A stretch of 61,775 nt of DNA from Bacteroidaceae bacterium (GTDB lineage: Bacteria; Bacteroidota; Bacteroidia; Bacteroidales; Bacteroidaceae): the NCBI GenBank assembly GCA_017483605.1, contig JAFUWG010000056.1, positions 1-61,775 on the forward strand, written 5' to 3'. Shown in pieces: positions 1-9,092 of this stretch. Position 1 is the first letter of the stretch. Each line of letters begins with the position of its first letter. Made by a program: the position numbers and the translations under genes. The notes below the pieces were generated by a model. That model was given only the letters and a program-made list of their open reading frames with translations. It was not told where the DNA came from and made no database searches.

Positions 1-106
1 CAGATCATTTGACAACTTTATCGTCAACACCCTGGGAGCACTTGCTGCATATTGCTTCTTTCCAAAAAAGCCATGCATCGCATGTGAGAGAGCCGTGGAT
101 AACCAA
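1..106. other. Left edge without a recognisable gene
   Basis: This is the stretch immediately after the stop codon of the truncated methyltransferase on the minus strand. None of the frames gives sequence that I recognise as the missing C-terminal half of that enzyme. One minus frame stays open to the edge but resembles nothing I know. Confidence 0.4.
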
Positions 107-1771
107 TTAGCCTTGTTCTGAATTCGTCGAACTCACGTTAACATATATAAATCCTTTATAAAACCATATAGAGATATAATCAAGTTTCTTCCAACTGTTA
201 CATAGTCCTCCAATTGCAATTTCTAAATCCTCTTTCTGTTCTTCATTTTGTAAAGTATATCCCAAATACGGAGGATTGCCAAACACAAAAACCTCTTCCT
301 CTGCTGTATGCGGACAAACCTTGTTCCAGTCGATGCGACAGGCGTTGCCACAGACAATTTGGGTGATGTTTTTGAGGGGGAGGGCTTTGGGTGCCATGCC
401 GAAGTTTTCCTTCAGTTTGGTGTTCATCTGATGCTCTGCCAACCAAAGGGAAAGCATGGCAACCTCGTGAGGGAAGTCGAGGAGTTCGATGCCATAGAAC
501 TGGTTGAGGCTGATGACGCTGTTGTCCACAAACATAATGCCGCCTTCGCCATGACACTTACGCTGCAAGCCGAGAATGTCCATTTCGAGGAAACGAAGAC
601 TCTTGTAGGTGATGATGAGGAAGTTTCCGCTACCACATGCTGGGTCGAAGAACTTCATGCGGCTCATGCGGCGAAGCAAGGCATCGCTTTTCTTGATGAG
701 AGTGCGGCAATCATCGTCAAACTGCTTGTTGCTGATGCCACTGATAGCGAGCATCTGACGTAGGTGCTCATACTGCTCGTTCAGTTGGTTGTACTCGCCA
801 CGCAACTCATCGAGGAACAGCGGGTTAATCACCTTCATGATGTTGGGTACACTCGTGTAGTGCATCCCTTGGCTGGCACGTTCCTCGGGATTGACCACCG
901 CTTGAATCATCGAGCCGAAAATGTCGGGATTGATGTCTTTCCAATCCAATTCGCCACACTCGATGATGAGGCGACGTGCCCGTTGTCCCATGCGTGGAAT
1001 CTGTATGTGCTTGGAGAAAAGTCCGCCGTTCACGTAGGGAAACTGCTTCACTATGCTGGGAATTTCCTGCCGACGGAACGAGAGGTCCATCACGTTAAAG
1101 GTCTCATCAAGATACTGCGAAAGGTCGCTGCCATCTTCCTTGGTGTAGCGGATGATGGACGACGTAAACAGGTTTTCCTCGAAGATGCCCGTATCTTCGG
1201 CAAAGAAGCAGAAGAGCAGCCGAGTGATGAAGATGTTGAGGTCGTGCAGGTCATCATTGCTACGAAACTCGTTGTAGGCACGAAGTTCGTCGTGCAGTTT
1301 TGCCAACTTCTCCGCTGCCTTCACGTCGGCAGGATTCTCCTCTGTATAATGCACCCGTTCCACGCCCATGAGCGGATAGAAGAAAGCGAAGTCGCAAGAG
1401 AGGCGGTTGAGGCGGTTCTCGTAGGTGTCCTTTTCTCGCAGGTCGTAGGCGAGCAGCACTTCTTCGTCGCTGACGGCAACAATCATGGGAGCCGCTTTCA
1501 CCACTTGCGGGTCACGCTTCAGCCGCTCCAACGTGTCGGAAAGTCGCTGAGGAGTGGTCGGTTGAAAACAAAACAAGCCTTTGATGAGCAAGCCATCTGT
1601 GAAAGTCTTCATGATGCCCTTGCCCTCACGATAACGTGCAATGTCACGTTCACTCTTGCCAAAGGAGAACAGCAGCCGATACCCCACTTCGCTGGCAGGT
1701 ACACGACTATCGTGGAACGCTTGCAGGCGTTCCTCTATCTCCCTATAGCCAAGTTGTAATTTCTTTGCCAT
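107..1771 (-). pseudogene. Truncated type IIG / MmeI-like DNA methyltransferase
   Basis: The protein reads as the first 554 residues of a SAM-dependent adenine-type DNA methyltransferase of the large MmeI/type IIG kind, which usually runs to roughly 900 residues or more. From the N-terminus it has an endonuclease/spacer-like region, a helical segment (around LLFCFFAEDTGIF), the SAM-binding motif FDPACGSGNF near residue 375 and the catalytic motif NPPYLGY near residue 499. The reading frame ends about 50 residues after NPPY, before the target-recognition region. The start at MAKKLQLGYREIEERL is chosen because the 20 upstream residues look random. No partner restriction or specificity gene is visible. 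It is probably inactive, although an intact gene broken by an assembly error at the window edge is possible. Confidence 0.65.
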
Positions 1772-1802
1772 AGGCGTAGCCTTCTGTTTTGTGGCAGAAG
1801 CA

Positions 1803-1963
1803 CTTATCGGTAGTTGACGGGCATGGTACAAAAACCTTCAGACACAGAAAAAGCGTGAACGCTTATCTATATCTGAAGGCTGTAGCAAGGCCCGTACCAT
1901 TGATAAGTTATGTCCACGCCTAAAGACGCAGACATTAACAAATCATTCTAAATGGTACTTATC
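1803..1963. repeat. Nested inverted repeat upstream of the truncated methyltransferase
   Basis: Several complementary pairs share nearly one centre: CTTATC 1803-1808 with GATAAG 1902-1907, ATGGTAC 1823-1829 with GTACCAT 1894-1900, CCTTCAG 1835-1841 with CTGAAGG 1873-1879, and AAGCGT 1851-1856 with ACGCTT 1859-1864. A further ATGGTACTTATC at 1952-1963 can pair with the 1894-1907 arm instead. The rest of the 1772-2195 gap holds only the hairpin at 2130-2173. Confidence 0.6.
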
Positions 1964-2129
1964 TTAAAACTGCTACATTTTCAGATATACCGAATAACTG
2001 CTAATGCTGTTATTTAATCCAATAAGGGGTTGCCGTTTTCCGCTGAAAGGCGGCAACTCAAAGGCAAAAGTACGAATTTATGGGAAAGTGGCAAAGAATC
2101 TGGGAAAGTATTTTCTTTCTCTATCAACA

Positions 2130-2173
2130 TTTTGCGGCGGTTCGTGCTTGTTTTTGCACAAACCGCCGCAAAA
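2130..2173 (-). terminator. Hairpin after the mutS2 operon
   Basis: A perfect 13-bp stem (2130-2142 with 2161-2173, TTTTGCGGCGGTT and its complement) with an inner GTGC/GCAC pair lies just past the stop codon of the PD40-type gene. The stem is GC-rich with an AT base, but there is no clean U-run, so termination is inferred from position. Confidence 0.5.
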
Positions 2174-2195
2174 AGGGTCTTTTGTTGGGGAAAAA

Positions 2196-3449
2196 TTATT
2201 GGGTGAGTTCGAGGTGTCTAATGCTCTTTTCCAGCGTATGCACCTCGTTTTGCAACTCCACAATTCGGGTTTCGAGGTTGAGCACTTGCTGAGTGGCTGT
2301 GGGGGAAACGTCGCGGAGTTGTTGCAACTGCTCGTTGAGCGAGGTGAGGTTTTTCGATTTCTGCAGCCATTCGCCACAAAGTTTTTGTGCTTCTGCCGAG
2401 GTGAAGTCGTCGAGGCGGTAGCAGGTTTTTGTGTCATTGAGGACAAATTCAAAGTCGGGCGTTCGGGTCGAAACGGCTGATGTGGCGAGTTGCTTCATGC
2501 GTTTCTTGGCACTGGCGATGGCTTGCTGCTGCTCGTCGCTGAGCGATATGCTGGCGAGCGGGTGCAGCGAGGCGTTCACACGCACTTCTTCGAGGTCAGT
2601 GGTTTCGTAGTCGATGGTTTGACGTGATGGATTGGGGATGAAGGTGTAGATGCACACGTTGTCGGCTGGCTGATAGCGGTCGCTGGCAAACCATCCGAGG
2701 TGGGCATCTTCGTCGATGGCCAGCATGTAGTCGTTGGCGTAGGAGTTGTAGGGGAAGCCCATGTTCTCGGCATGGTAGAATCGCTGCGAGTCGCTGTCGA
2801 AGCGGGTGACATAGAGGTCATAATTTCCATAACCTTCGGTGCTGCGGGCGGCGAAGTAGAAGGTCTGACCGTCGGGCATGAGGAAGGGGTAATTGATGTC
2901 GCCGTCGATGCCAAGACCTTCCATCTGTTCGTCCTCTGTCAGTTGTCCGTTTTCGAGGTAGTGGCGTTTGATTTGGAGCGTTTCGCCGCTTTCTGTGCTC
3001 ACGCTTTCGGGACGCAGCACCATGCCGCCCATCTGGGTTTGATACTGCACGATGTCGCCTTTCTCCGATGATGTCAACGTTCCCAGTTCTGGCGAAAGAG
3101 GATATGCTTTTAGGAACTCTTTCTTGCTGATAACCAAACTGTCAACAATGAGCATTTTATCCACACCTCTAAGTCCGCTCTCTCCTTTCTGACAGCGTGC
3201 CACCAGTCGGTCGAGGTCGGCTGTCGATTCCTTTTTCCGCTTGGCGGTGGCGATGAGTTTCTTGAGTGCCGTGCTCGCTTTGTCGAAGTGCATGGACATG
3301 ATGGCTGCATTGACCTCTTCGTGAGCAGACAGGGGTTGCAGATAGGGGTAAACGATGGCGGCAGGGGCGATGCTGTCTTCTGTCTGAGCACTTGCCTGAC
3401 TGGTGGCAAGCGTCATTGCCGCGAGTGAAAGTATGATGGTCTTTTTCAT
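2196..3449 (-). CDS. Secreted PD40/WD40-like repeat protein with C-terminal coiled coil
   Basis: This is a 417-residue protein with a clear signal peptide (MKKTIILSLAAMTLATSQASA, cleavage near residue 21), so it is exported. The middle (about 180-290) contains PD40-like beta-propeller signatures such as NYPFLMPDGQTFYFAA and YMLAIDEDAHLGWFASDRY, a pattern seen in TolB-like and OmpA-associated Bacteroidetes proteins. The last 60 residues are a heptad-rich coiled coil (TSLNEQLQQLRDV onward). The start lies 2 nt after the mutS2 stop, so both are one transcript. I cannot assign a function; a cell-envelope structural or binding role is an inference. Confidence 0.8.
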   Translation of the reverse strand: MKKTIILSLAAMTLATSQASAQTEDSIAPAAIVYPYLQPLSAHEEVNAAIMSMHFDKASTALKKLIATAKRKKESTADLDRLVARCQKGESGLRGVDKMLIVDSLVISKKEFLKAYPLSPELGTLTSSEKGDIVQYQTQMGGMVLRPESVSTESGETLQIKRHYLENGQLTEDEQMEGLGIDGDINYPFLMPDGQTFYFAARSTEGYGNYDLYVTRFDSDSQRFYHAENMGFPYNSYANDYMLAIDEDAHLGWFASDRYQPADNVCIYTFIPNPSRQTIDYETTDLEEVRVNASLHPLASISLSDEQQQAIASAKKRMKQLATSAVSTRTPDFEFVLNDTKTCYRLDDFTSAEAQKLCGEWLQKSKNLTSLNEQLQQLRDVSPTATQQVLNLETRIVELQNEVHTLEKSIRHLELTQ

Positions 3450-3451
3450 AA

Positions 3452-5962
3452 TCAGATGAGTTCTACGATGGTGATGCCGGCACCGCCAAAACGGATGTCT
3501 TCTTCATAGAAGTCGGCAACGGGCGGCAGGGTGGAGAGATACTGGCGAATCATGGTTTTGAGGGCTCCCGTGCCCGTTCCATGCAGGATTTTCACCCGTG
3601 AGGCACGTGCCACGCAGGCATCGTCGATGAAGTAGGTGACGGCTTGGATGGCTTCGTCGCCACGCATTCCTCGCACGTCCAGTTGCTCCTTGAAGTTGAG
3701 GGTTGTCTGGCGGATGTCGTCGCGTGTCTGCACGCTGACGAAGGTGGAGGCGACGTTTCGGTCTTTCTTGGGAGGCTCTGATGGAACCAGGCGCTTCAGT
3801 TTCACGTTCGTGGTGATTTGTCCGAACACCACCAATGCTTCGTCGCCATTGATTTTCTTGATTTGCCCGATGGTGTCTTGACCTTTCAGGCGGACGTAGG
3901 AGTCTTCCTTCAGTGGCTCCGTGAGAGCATTGCTTGTGGTGGCAGTGATGGATGAAACGTTAGGCTTTGCCTTTTCTTTCTCTTTCTTTTCTTCTTTTCT
4001 CTTCCGTCTTGCCACCAACTTCTCCATCTGTCGGCGAATCTTCTCGTCGGCGATGTTGGGGTCAATCTCTTGGATTTCCTGTTTGAAGTCGGCAAGGTCT
4101 TGACGAATCATGCGGGTGCGTTCCTTCTCTGCCTGTGCCTCCTTGATGTCCTTGATGGTTTGTTCAATCTTGGCGTTCGACTCTTTCAGCAACTGCTCCG
4201 CCTCTTCCTTGGCACGGGCGATGATGGCTTTGCGTTCGTCATGCACACGCTGGATGTCCTCTTCGTAGCGTTGGATGGTTTGCTCCATCTGCTTCTCGTG
4301 CTGATGGATGTTCTGCCGCTTCTGCTCCCAGTAGCGTTTGTCACGCACGATGTCTTGCAGGTACTTGTCGGAGTTGATGTAATCTTTGCCCACAATCTCG
4401 CTGGCATCCTTGATGACCTCGTCGGGGATGCCCGTCTTGCGGGCAATCTCGATGGCGAACGAACTGCCGGGATTGCCGATGGAGAGTTGGAAGAGCGGCT
4501 GCATCTGCTGGCGGTCGTAGAGCATGGCACCGTTCACGATGCCTTCCGTCTCTTGTGCGAAGTGCTTGAGGTTCTGATAGTGGGTGGTGATGACGCCAAA
4601 AGCGTGCCGCTTGTTGTATATCTTCAGCATCGCCTCTGCCATGGCACCGCCAATCTGCGGTTCGGTGCCCCCTCCAAACTCGTCGATGAGGATGAGGCTC
4701 GCCCCGTCGCAATGCTTCATCATGTTCTTCATGTTGAGCAGGTGGGACGAGTAGGTCGAAAGGTCGTTCTCCAGGCTCTGCTCGTCGCCGATGTCGATGA
4801 AGATGCTGCGGAAGATGCCAAAGATGCTGCTCGGAGCAACAGGCACGGGCATTCCGCATTGGAACATGTACTGAAGCAATCCCGTGGTTTTCAGGCAGAC
4901 GGACTTGCCGCCAGCATTGGGCCCCGAGATGAGCAAGAGGCGTTGCTTCTGATTCAGTTTGATGTCGAGGGGGACGACCTTGCGGCCATCTTCCTTGAAT
5001 CTCAGGTCAAGCAGGGGGTGGATGGCGATTGCCCAGTCAATCACTTGCCTGTTCTCCATGCGAGGCTCTGTGCTGTTGGTGATGATGGCAAACTTGGCTT
5101 TCGAGCGGATGAAATCTATCTGTGCCAGGAAGTCATACCCGACCAGCATGTCCTCCACTTCGGGACGTACCAACTGCGTGAACTCCATCAAGATGCGGTG
5201 TATTTCTTTCCTCTCCTCGCTCTCCAGTTCTCGAATCTTATTGTTGGCTTCCACCACCTCTGCCGGCTCGATAAAGACCGTCCTTCCCGTGTCCGATTCG
5301 TCATGTACGATGCCTCTGATTTTCCGCTTCATGGCTGGAGCCACAGGAATGACCAGACAGCCGTCGCGAAGGGTGGGGGAGATGTCTTTGTCAATCAGCC
5401 CCTCGCCTTTTGCCGACTTCAGGATGTTCTGCAAGGCACGCGACACGCTGCCCGCCGTGGCTGCCATTTCTCTTCGGATGGCCAGCAGCGTGGGGGATGC
5501 GGTGTCTTTCACATGACCGAACTTATCCAGAATCTGGTCGATGCGACGCACCATTTGCGGATAGGTCTTGACATCGGCTGTCAGAGCGTAGAGATGTGGA
5601 TAGACGGGGATGGTATTCCCTTCGTCGGCATACCGATGGAGGAACGTGACGATGTTGTCGATGGCAGATAGCGAACGCTGCAAGTTGAACAGTTCTTCTA
5701 CTTCCAGACAGGCGTTCTGGATGCGGATGCGTTTCAGCGATAGCCGCACATCGAAGAAATTCTGGTCGGGGAAATCATCTTCTTGCAGGATGCGGACGAA
5801 CTCCATCGTCTGTTTCACTTGCCGACGGATGTCGTCGAAGGCGGTCGAAAACGTCATTTTCTGCACCAGTTCCTGTCCTAAGGGGCATAGACACAACTCT
5901 GTGAGGCGTTGGCGTATCTGGTCGAAGCCTACTTTTTGTTCGTATGTGGTGGGGTAAATCAT
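3452..5962 (-). CDS. mutS2: MutS2 family endonuclease / ribosome-collision ATPase
   Basis: This is an 836-residue MutS2. It has the MutS core with Walker A GPNAGGKS at residues 347-354, a DEFGGGTEP Walker B/D-loop region, a long charged coiled-coil clamp (about 540-670), a KOW-like segment, and a C-terminal Smr domain (about 757-836) with LDVRGMRGDEA and ILHGTGTGALK. MutS2 lacks mismatch-recognition domain I. In other bacteria it is tied to suppression of recombination and to splitting collided ribosomes through the Smr nuclease. It is the first gene of a two-gene operon, with a promoter 20 nt upstream. Length and motif order match full-length MutS2. Confidence 0.97.
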   Translation of the reverse strand: MIYPTTYEQKVGFDQIRQRLTELCLCPLGQELVQKMTFSTAFDDIRRQVKQTMEFVRILQEDDFPDQNFFDVRLSLKRIRIQNACLEVEELFNLQRSLSAIDNIVTFLHRYADEGNTIPVYPHLYALTADVKTYPQMVRRIDQILDKFGHVKDTASPTLLAIRREMAATAGSVSRALQNILKSAKGEGLIDKDISPTLRDGCLVIPVAPAMKRKIRGIVHDESDTGRTVFIEPAEVVEANNKIRELESEERKEIHRILMEFTQLVRPEVEDMLVGYDFLAQIDFIRSKAKFAIITNSTEPRMENRQVIDWAIAIHPLLDLRFKEDGRKVVPLDIKLNQKQRLLLISGPNAGGKSVCLKTTGLLQYMFQCGMPVPVAPSSIFGIFRSIFIDIGDEQSLENDLSTYSSHLLNMKNMMKHCDGASLILIDEFGGGTEPQIGGAMAEAMLKIYNKRHAFGVITTHYQNLKHFAQETEGIVNGAMLYDRQQMQPLFQLSIGNPGSSFAIEIARKTGIPDEVIKDASEIVGKDYINSDKYLQDIVRDKRYWEQKRQNIHQHEKQMEQTIQRYEEDIQRVHDERKAIIARAKEEAEQLLKESNAKIEQTIKDIKEAQAEKERTRMIRQDLADFKQEIQEIDPNIADEKIRRQMEKLVARRKRKEEKKEKEKAKPNVSSITATTSNALTEPLKEDSYVRLKGQDTIGQIKKINGDEALVVFGQITTNVKLKRLVPSEPPKKDRNVASTFVSVQTRDDIRQTTLNFKEQLDVRGMRGDEAIQAVTYFIDDACVARASRVKILHGTGTGALKTMIRQYLSTLPPVADFYEEDIRFGGAGITIVELI

Positions 5963-5980
5963 GGGTTCTTGTTATGAGTG

Positions 5981-6011
5981 CAAAGTTACGAAAAAAAAAC
6001 GAGAATTGCAA
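5981..6011 (-). promoter_or_regulatory. Promoter of mutS2
   Basis: On the minus strand, TTG (6011-6009) and TAACTTTG (5988-5981) are 20 bp apart, matching the Bacteroidetes -33/-7 consensus. The start codon lies about 19 nt downstream. Confidence 0.75.
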
Positions 6012-6065
6012 GTATTTCAAGGGAAAAAACAAGGGGTTGGAAACAAAAAAATGGAGCGGAAAAAT

Positions 6066-6218
6066 GTGGTCAAAGTGGTCAAGGTCAAAATGGTCAAAAT
6101 GAATTTTGGAATGGGTCATTTGCTCACTATAAATATAAATTTAAATTTATATTATAGTGCGGTTTTGACACGTATGAAAAACGATTTTGACCAAAATGAC
6201 CATGACCATCTTGACCAC
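6066..6218. repeat. Concentric inverted repeat with central AT palindrome
   Basis: Arms 6066-6100 and 6184-6218 are complementary at 29 of 35 positions. Each consists of GGTCA-type repeats spaced 9, 6, 9 nt in mirrored register. At the same centre (near 6142) sits a second, AT-only palindrome at 6126-6158 (CACTATA...TATAGTG around AAATTTAAATTT). No protein-like reading frame fits. Confidence 0.8.
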
Positions 6219-6275
6219 ACTTGAAGACCCTCTCTGTGGGAAAATGAGGGGAGGTGTGATTTTTCTGTGAAAATA

Positions 6276-6308
6276 TTCGTAGACCGCAATGCGGAGGTTG
6301 TATCTTTG
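6276..6308 (+). promoter_or_regulatory. Orphan plus-strand promoter candidate
   Basis: TATCTTTG at 6301-6308 fits the TAnnTTTG element and is followed by GCAGCGTG; a weak upstream TTCG lies at 6276-6279. It points towards the 3' end of uvrA and no coding sequence follows. Confidence 0.45.
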
Positions 6309-6350
6309 CAGCGTGAAAAAAACGACGAGAGGTCGAACGGGTTCGGGGCA

Positions 6351-6512
6351 CACTCACAGGCGTAATTACGATGGCGGGGGCAAGGTAATTGCGACGAAGG
6401 GTGCAGGGTAAATGCGGTGACGAGCGTAGGGATAATGCGGTGAAGGGTTCGGGCACGAAAGCAGCAGGAGCACAGGCATGATGGGGCTTGTGACAGGGGG
6501 CAAAGCGGTGGC
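6351..6512. repeat. Degenerate 23-bp tandem repeat region
   Basis: Consecutive 23-nt units can be laid out after the orphan promoter. Their starts read GCGTAATTACGATGG, AGGTAATTGCGACGA, GGGTAAATGCGGTGA and GGGATAATGCGGTGA. Further, weaker units follow up to the uvrA stop codon. With the concentric repeat and the promoter, this accounts for the 550-bp gap 5963-6512. Confidence 0.55.
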
Positions 6513-9092
6513 TTACAATCCCAACTCCTGCTTGAGAAACGAGGACGTGATGCCCTTGCCACTCAGTGCCACCTCTTCGGGAGTGCCGGTCACGACCACC
6601 GTGCCGCCTTGCTGTCCGCCTTCGGGACCCATGTCGATGATGTGGTCGGCGAGTTTGATGACGTCGAGATTGTGCTCAATCACAATGACGGTGTTCCCTT
6701 TGTCCACCAAGCGGTTCAGCACCACCATCAAGGTGCGGATGTCCTCGAAGTGCAGTCCTGTGGTGGGTTCGTCGAGAATGTAGAGCGTCTTTCCCGTGTC
6801 TTTCTTCGCCAGTTCCGTGGCGAGTTTCACACGCTGGCTCTCGCCGCCGCTGAGGGTGCTGGAGGGCTGACCGAGTTTGATGTAACCCAATCCCACGTCT
6901 TGCAGCACTTTGATTTTCTGGAGAATCTTCGGCTGATGCTCGAAAAACTCTACGGCTTGGTTGATGGTCATGTTCAGCACGTCGGAGATGCTCTTGCCCT
7001 TGAAACGCACCTCCAGCGTCTCGCGGTTGTAGCGTTTGCCATGACACACCTCGCACGGCACGAGCACATCGGGCAGGAAGTTCATCTGGATGGTCTTGTA
7101 GCCATTGCCGCCACACACTTCGCAACGTCCGCCTGCCACATTGAAGGAGAAACGCCCAGGCTTGTAGGCACGCATCTTCGACTCGGGCATCTCTACAAAC
7201 AACTTGCGGATGTCGGTAAACACATCCGTGTAGGTGGCAGGATTGCTGCGGGGGGTGCGACCTATGGGCGACTGGTCAACGCTCACAATCTTGTCGATAT
7301 GCTCTATGCCCGTGATGGCATCGACAGCCAATGGTTCCGTCTGCGAGCGGTAGAAGTGCTGGCTGAGGAAGGGTTGCAAGGTCTCGTTGATGAGGGTCGA
7401 TTTTCCGCTGCCGCTCACGCCTGTCACACACACCAGCATCCCTAATGGAATCTCCACGCTCACATTCTTCAGGTTGTTGCCCTTCGCACCGACGATTTGG
7501 AGGCTCTTTCCGTTGCCCTTTCGCCGTTCTGCTGGCACCTCAATCTTCTCTGTCCCGTTCAGGAAACGAGACGTCAACGTGTCCTGTTTCAGCATGGCTT
7601 TCGGTGTGCCTTGAAACACCACTTCGCCACCCAATCGACCCGCACGAGGACCCATGTCCACCACATAGTCGGCACTGAGCATCATGTCCTTGTCATGTTC
7701 CACCACGATGACCGTGTTGCCCTCGTCTCGCAACTCTTTCAGCGAGTTGATGAGTTGTACGTTGTCACGCTGATGAAGCCCGATGCTGGGCTCGTCAAGA
7801 ATGTAAAGCACGTTCACCAGTTTGGCACCAATCTGTGTGGCCAGTCGGATGCGTTGGCTCTCGCCGCCGCTCAGGCTTCCCGAGTTTCGGGAAAGGCTCA
7901 GATAGTGCAGCCCTACATCCAGCAGGAATTTCAGGCGAGAACTGATTTCCTTGATAATCTCGTGGGCAATCGCCTGCTGTTTGCTCTCCAACTTCGGCTC
8001 TACGGTCGTCACCCATTCGTACAAATCCGACAGTTCCATGTCCGACACCTCGCTGATGTTCTTGCCGTCGATGCGGAAGTGCAGTGCCTCCTTGTTCAGA
8101 CGCTTTCCCTCGCATTCGGGGCAGACAACCAGTTTGTCCACCGACTCTTCCCACTTCCGCGTCCATTCCCGTTGCTCCTCCATGTTGAGGCTCTGGACGT
8201 ATTCTGCCATGCCTTGATAATCCACGCTTTCGATGTCCACAGCAGGCACCACACCGAGTCCCTTGCAATGAGGGCAGGCACCCTGCGGCGAGTTGAACGA
8301 GAAATTGTTGGGGGCAGGGTCACGATAGCAAAGTCCCGTGGTGGGGCACATCAGTCGCTTCGAGTAATGCTTCAGCACGTTCGTCTCTTTCTCCACGACC
8401 ATCACCTGTCCTTCGCCCATCTTCATCGCCACTTCGAGGCTCTTCTTCAGCCGCTCATCGTCCTTGGCAGAGATGGCGAGTTTGTCAATCACCACTTCGA
8501 TGTCGTGATTCTTGTAGCGGTCAACCTTCATGCCCTCAGTCACCTCCACAATCTCGCCATCCACACGGGCATAGAGATACCCCTTCTTGCGGATGCTTTC
8601 AAACAGTTCGCGGTAATGTCCCTTGCGGCTCTGCACCAAGGGAGCCAGCAGGAAAATCCGTTTCCCGTCATAGTGCTCCAGCAAGAGCCGCATCACGTCC
8701 TCTTCCGTATATTTCACCATCTTCTCGCCTGTCTCGTAACTGTATGCCGTGCCGGCACGGGCGTAAAGCAGACGCAGATAGTCATACACCTCGGTCACGG
8801 TGCCTACCGTCGAGCGAGGGTTCTTGTTGGTGGTTTTCTGTTCAATGCTGATGACAGGCGAAAGGCCGCTGATTTTGTCCACGTCGGGACGCTCCATGCC
8901 ACCCAAGAAGTTGCGGATGTAGGCACTGAACGTCTCGATATATCTTCGCTGCCCTTCTGCAAAAATCGTGTCAAACGCCAACGACGACTTGCCGCTGCCG
9001 CTCAATCCTGTAATGACCGTCAAACTATTGCGAGGAATGTCAACATCCACATTCTTCAGGTTATGTACCCTCGCTCCTTCTATTTTTATCAT
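6513..9092 (-). CDS. uvrA: Excinuclease ABC subunit A
   Basis: This is an 859-residue UvrA, the damage-recognition ATPase of nucleotide excision repair. It shows two ABC ATPase halves: Walker A GLSGSGKS at 29-36 and GVSGSGKS in the second half, with signature motifs LSGGESQR in both. A UvrB-binding segment follows the first Walker region (LLAPLVQSRKGHYRELFES). The C-terminal zinc finger is intact (CEVCGGNG ... CEVCHGKRYN). In the first zinc finger the usual CxxC reads CPTT, so one ligand is replaced; I recall this from other Bacteroidetes UvrA proteins. It is somewhat shorter than the usual ~940 residues. Its ATG overlaps the stop of the upstream lipoprotein gene by 4 nt. Confidence 0.96.
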   Translation of the reverse strand: MIKIEGARVHNLKNVDVDIPRNSLTVITGLSGSGKSSLAFDTIFAEGQRRYIETFSAYIRNFLGGMERPDVDKISGLSPVISIEQKTTNKNPRSTVGTVTEVYDYLRLLYARAGTAYSYETGEKMVKYTEEDVMRLLLEHYDGKRIFLLAPLVQSRKGHYRELFESIRKKGYLYARVDGEIVEVTEGMKVDRYKNHDIEVVIDKLAISAKDDERLKKSLEVAMKMGEGQVMVVEKETNVLKHYSKRLMCPTTGLCYRDPAPNNFSFNSPQGACPHCKGLGVVPAVDIESVDYQGMAEYVQSLNMEEQREWTRKWEESVDKLVVCPECEGKRLNKEALHFRIDGKNISEVSDMELSDLYEWVTTVEPKLESKQQAIAHEIIKEISSRLKFLLDVGLHYLSLSRNSGSLSGGESQRIRLATQIGAKLVNVLYILDEPSIGLHQRDNVQLINSLKELRDEGNTVIVVEHDKDMMLSADYVVDMGPRAGRLGGEVVFQGTPKAMLKQDTLTSRFLNGTEKIEVPAERRKGNGKSLQIVGAKGNNLKNVSVEIPLGMLVCVTGVSGSGKSTLINETLQPFLSQHFYRSQTEPLAVDAITGIEHIDKIVSVDQSPIGRTPRSNPATYTDVFTDIRKLFVEMPESKMRAYKPGRFSFNVAGGRCEVCGGNGYKTIQMNFLPDVLVPCEVCHGKRYNRETLEVRFKGKSISDVLNMTINQAVEFFEHQPKILQKIKVLQDVGLGYIKLGQPSSTLSGGESQRVKLATELAKKDTGKTLYILDEPTTGLHFEDIRTLMVVLNRLVDKGNTVIVIEHNLDVIKLADHIIDMGPEGGQQGGTVVVTGTPEEVALSGKGITSSFLKQELGL

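Noticed and set aside
4070-5671. Long plus-strand open frame (533 codons) opposite mutS2
   Set aside because: Shadow of mutS2; composition is typical of antisense frames and no start context or domain supports it.
5961-6224. 87-codon plus-strand frame between mutS2 and uvrA
   Set aside because: The Val-Lys-rich part is the translation of GGTCA repeats, and it runs through the AT palindrome.
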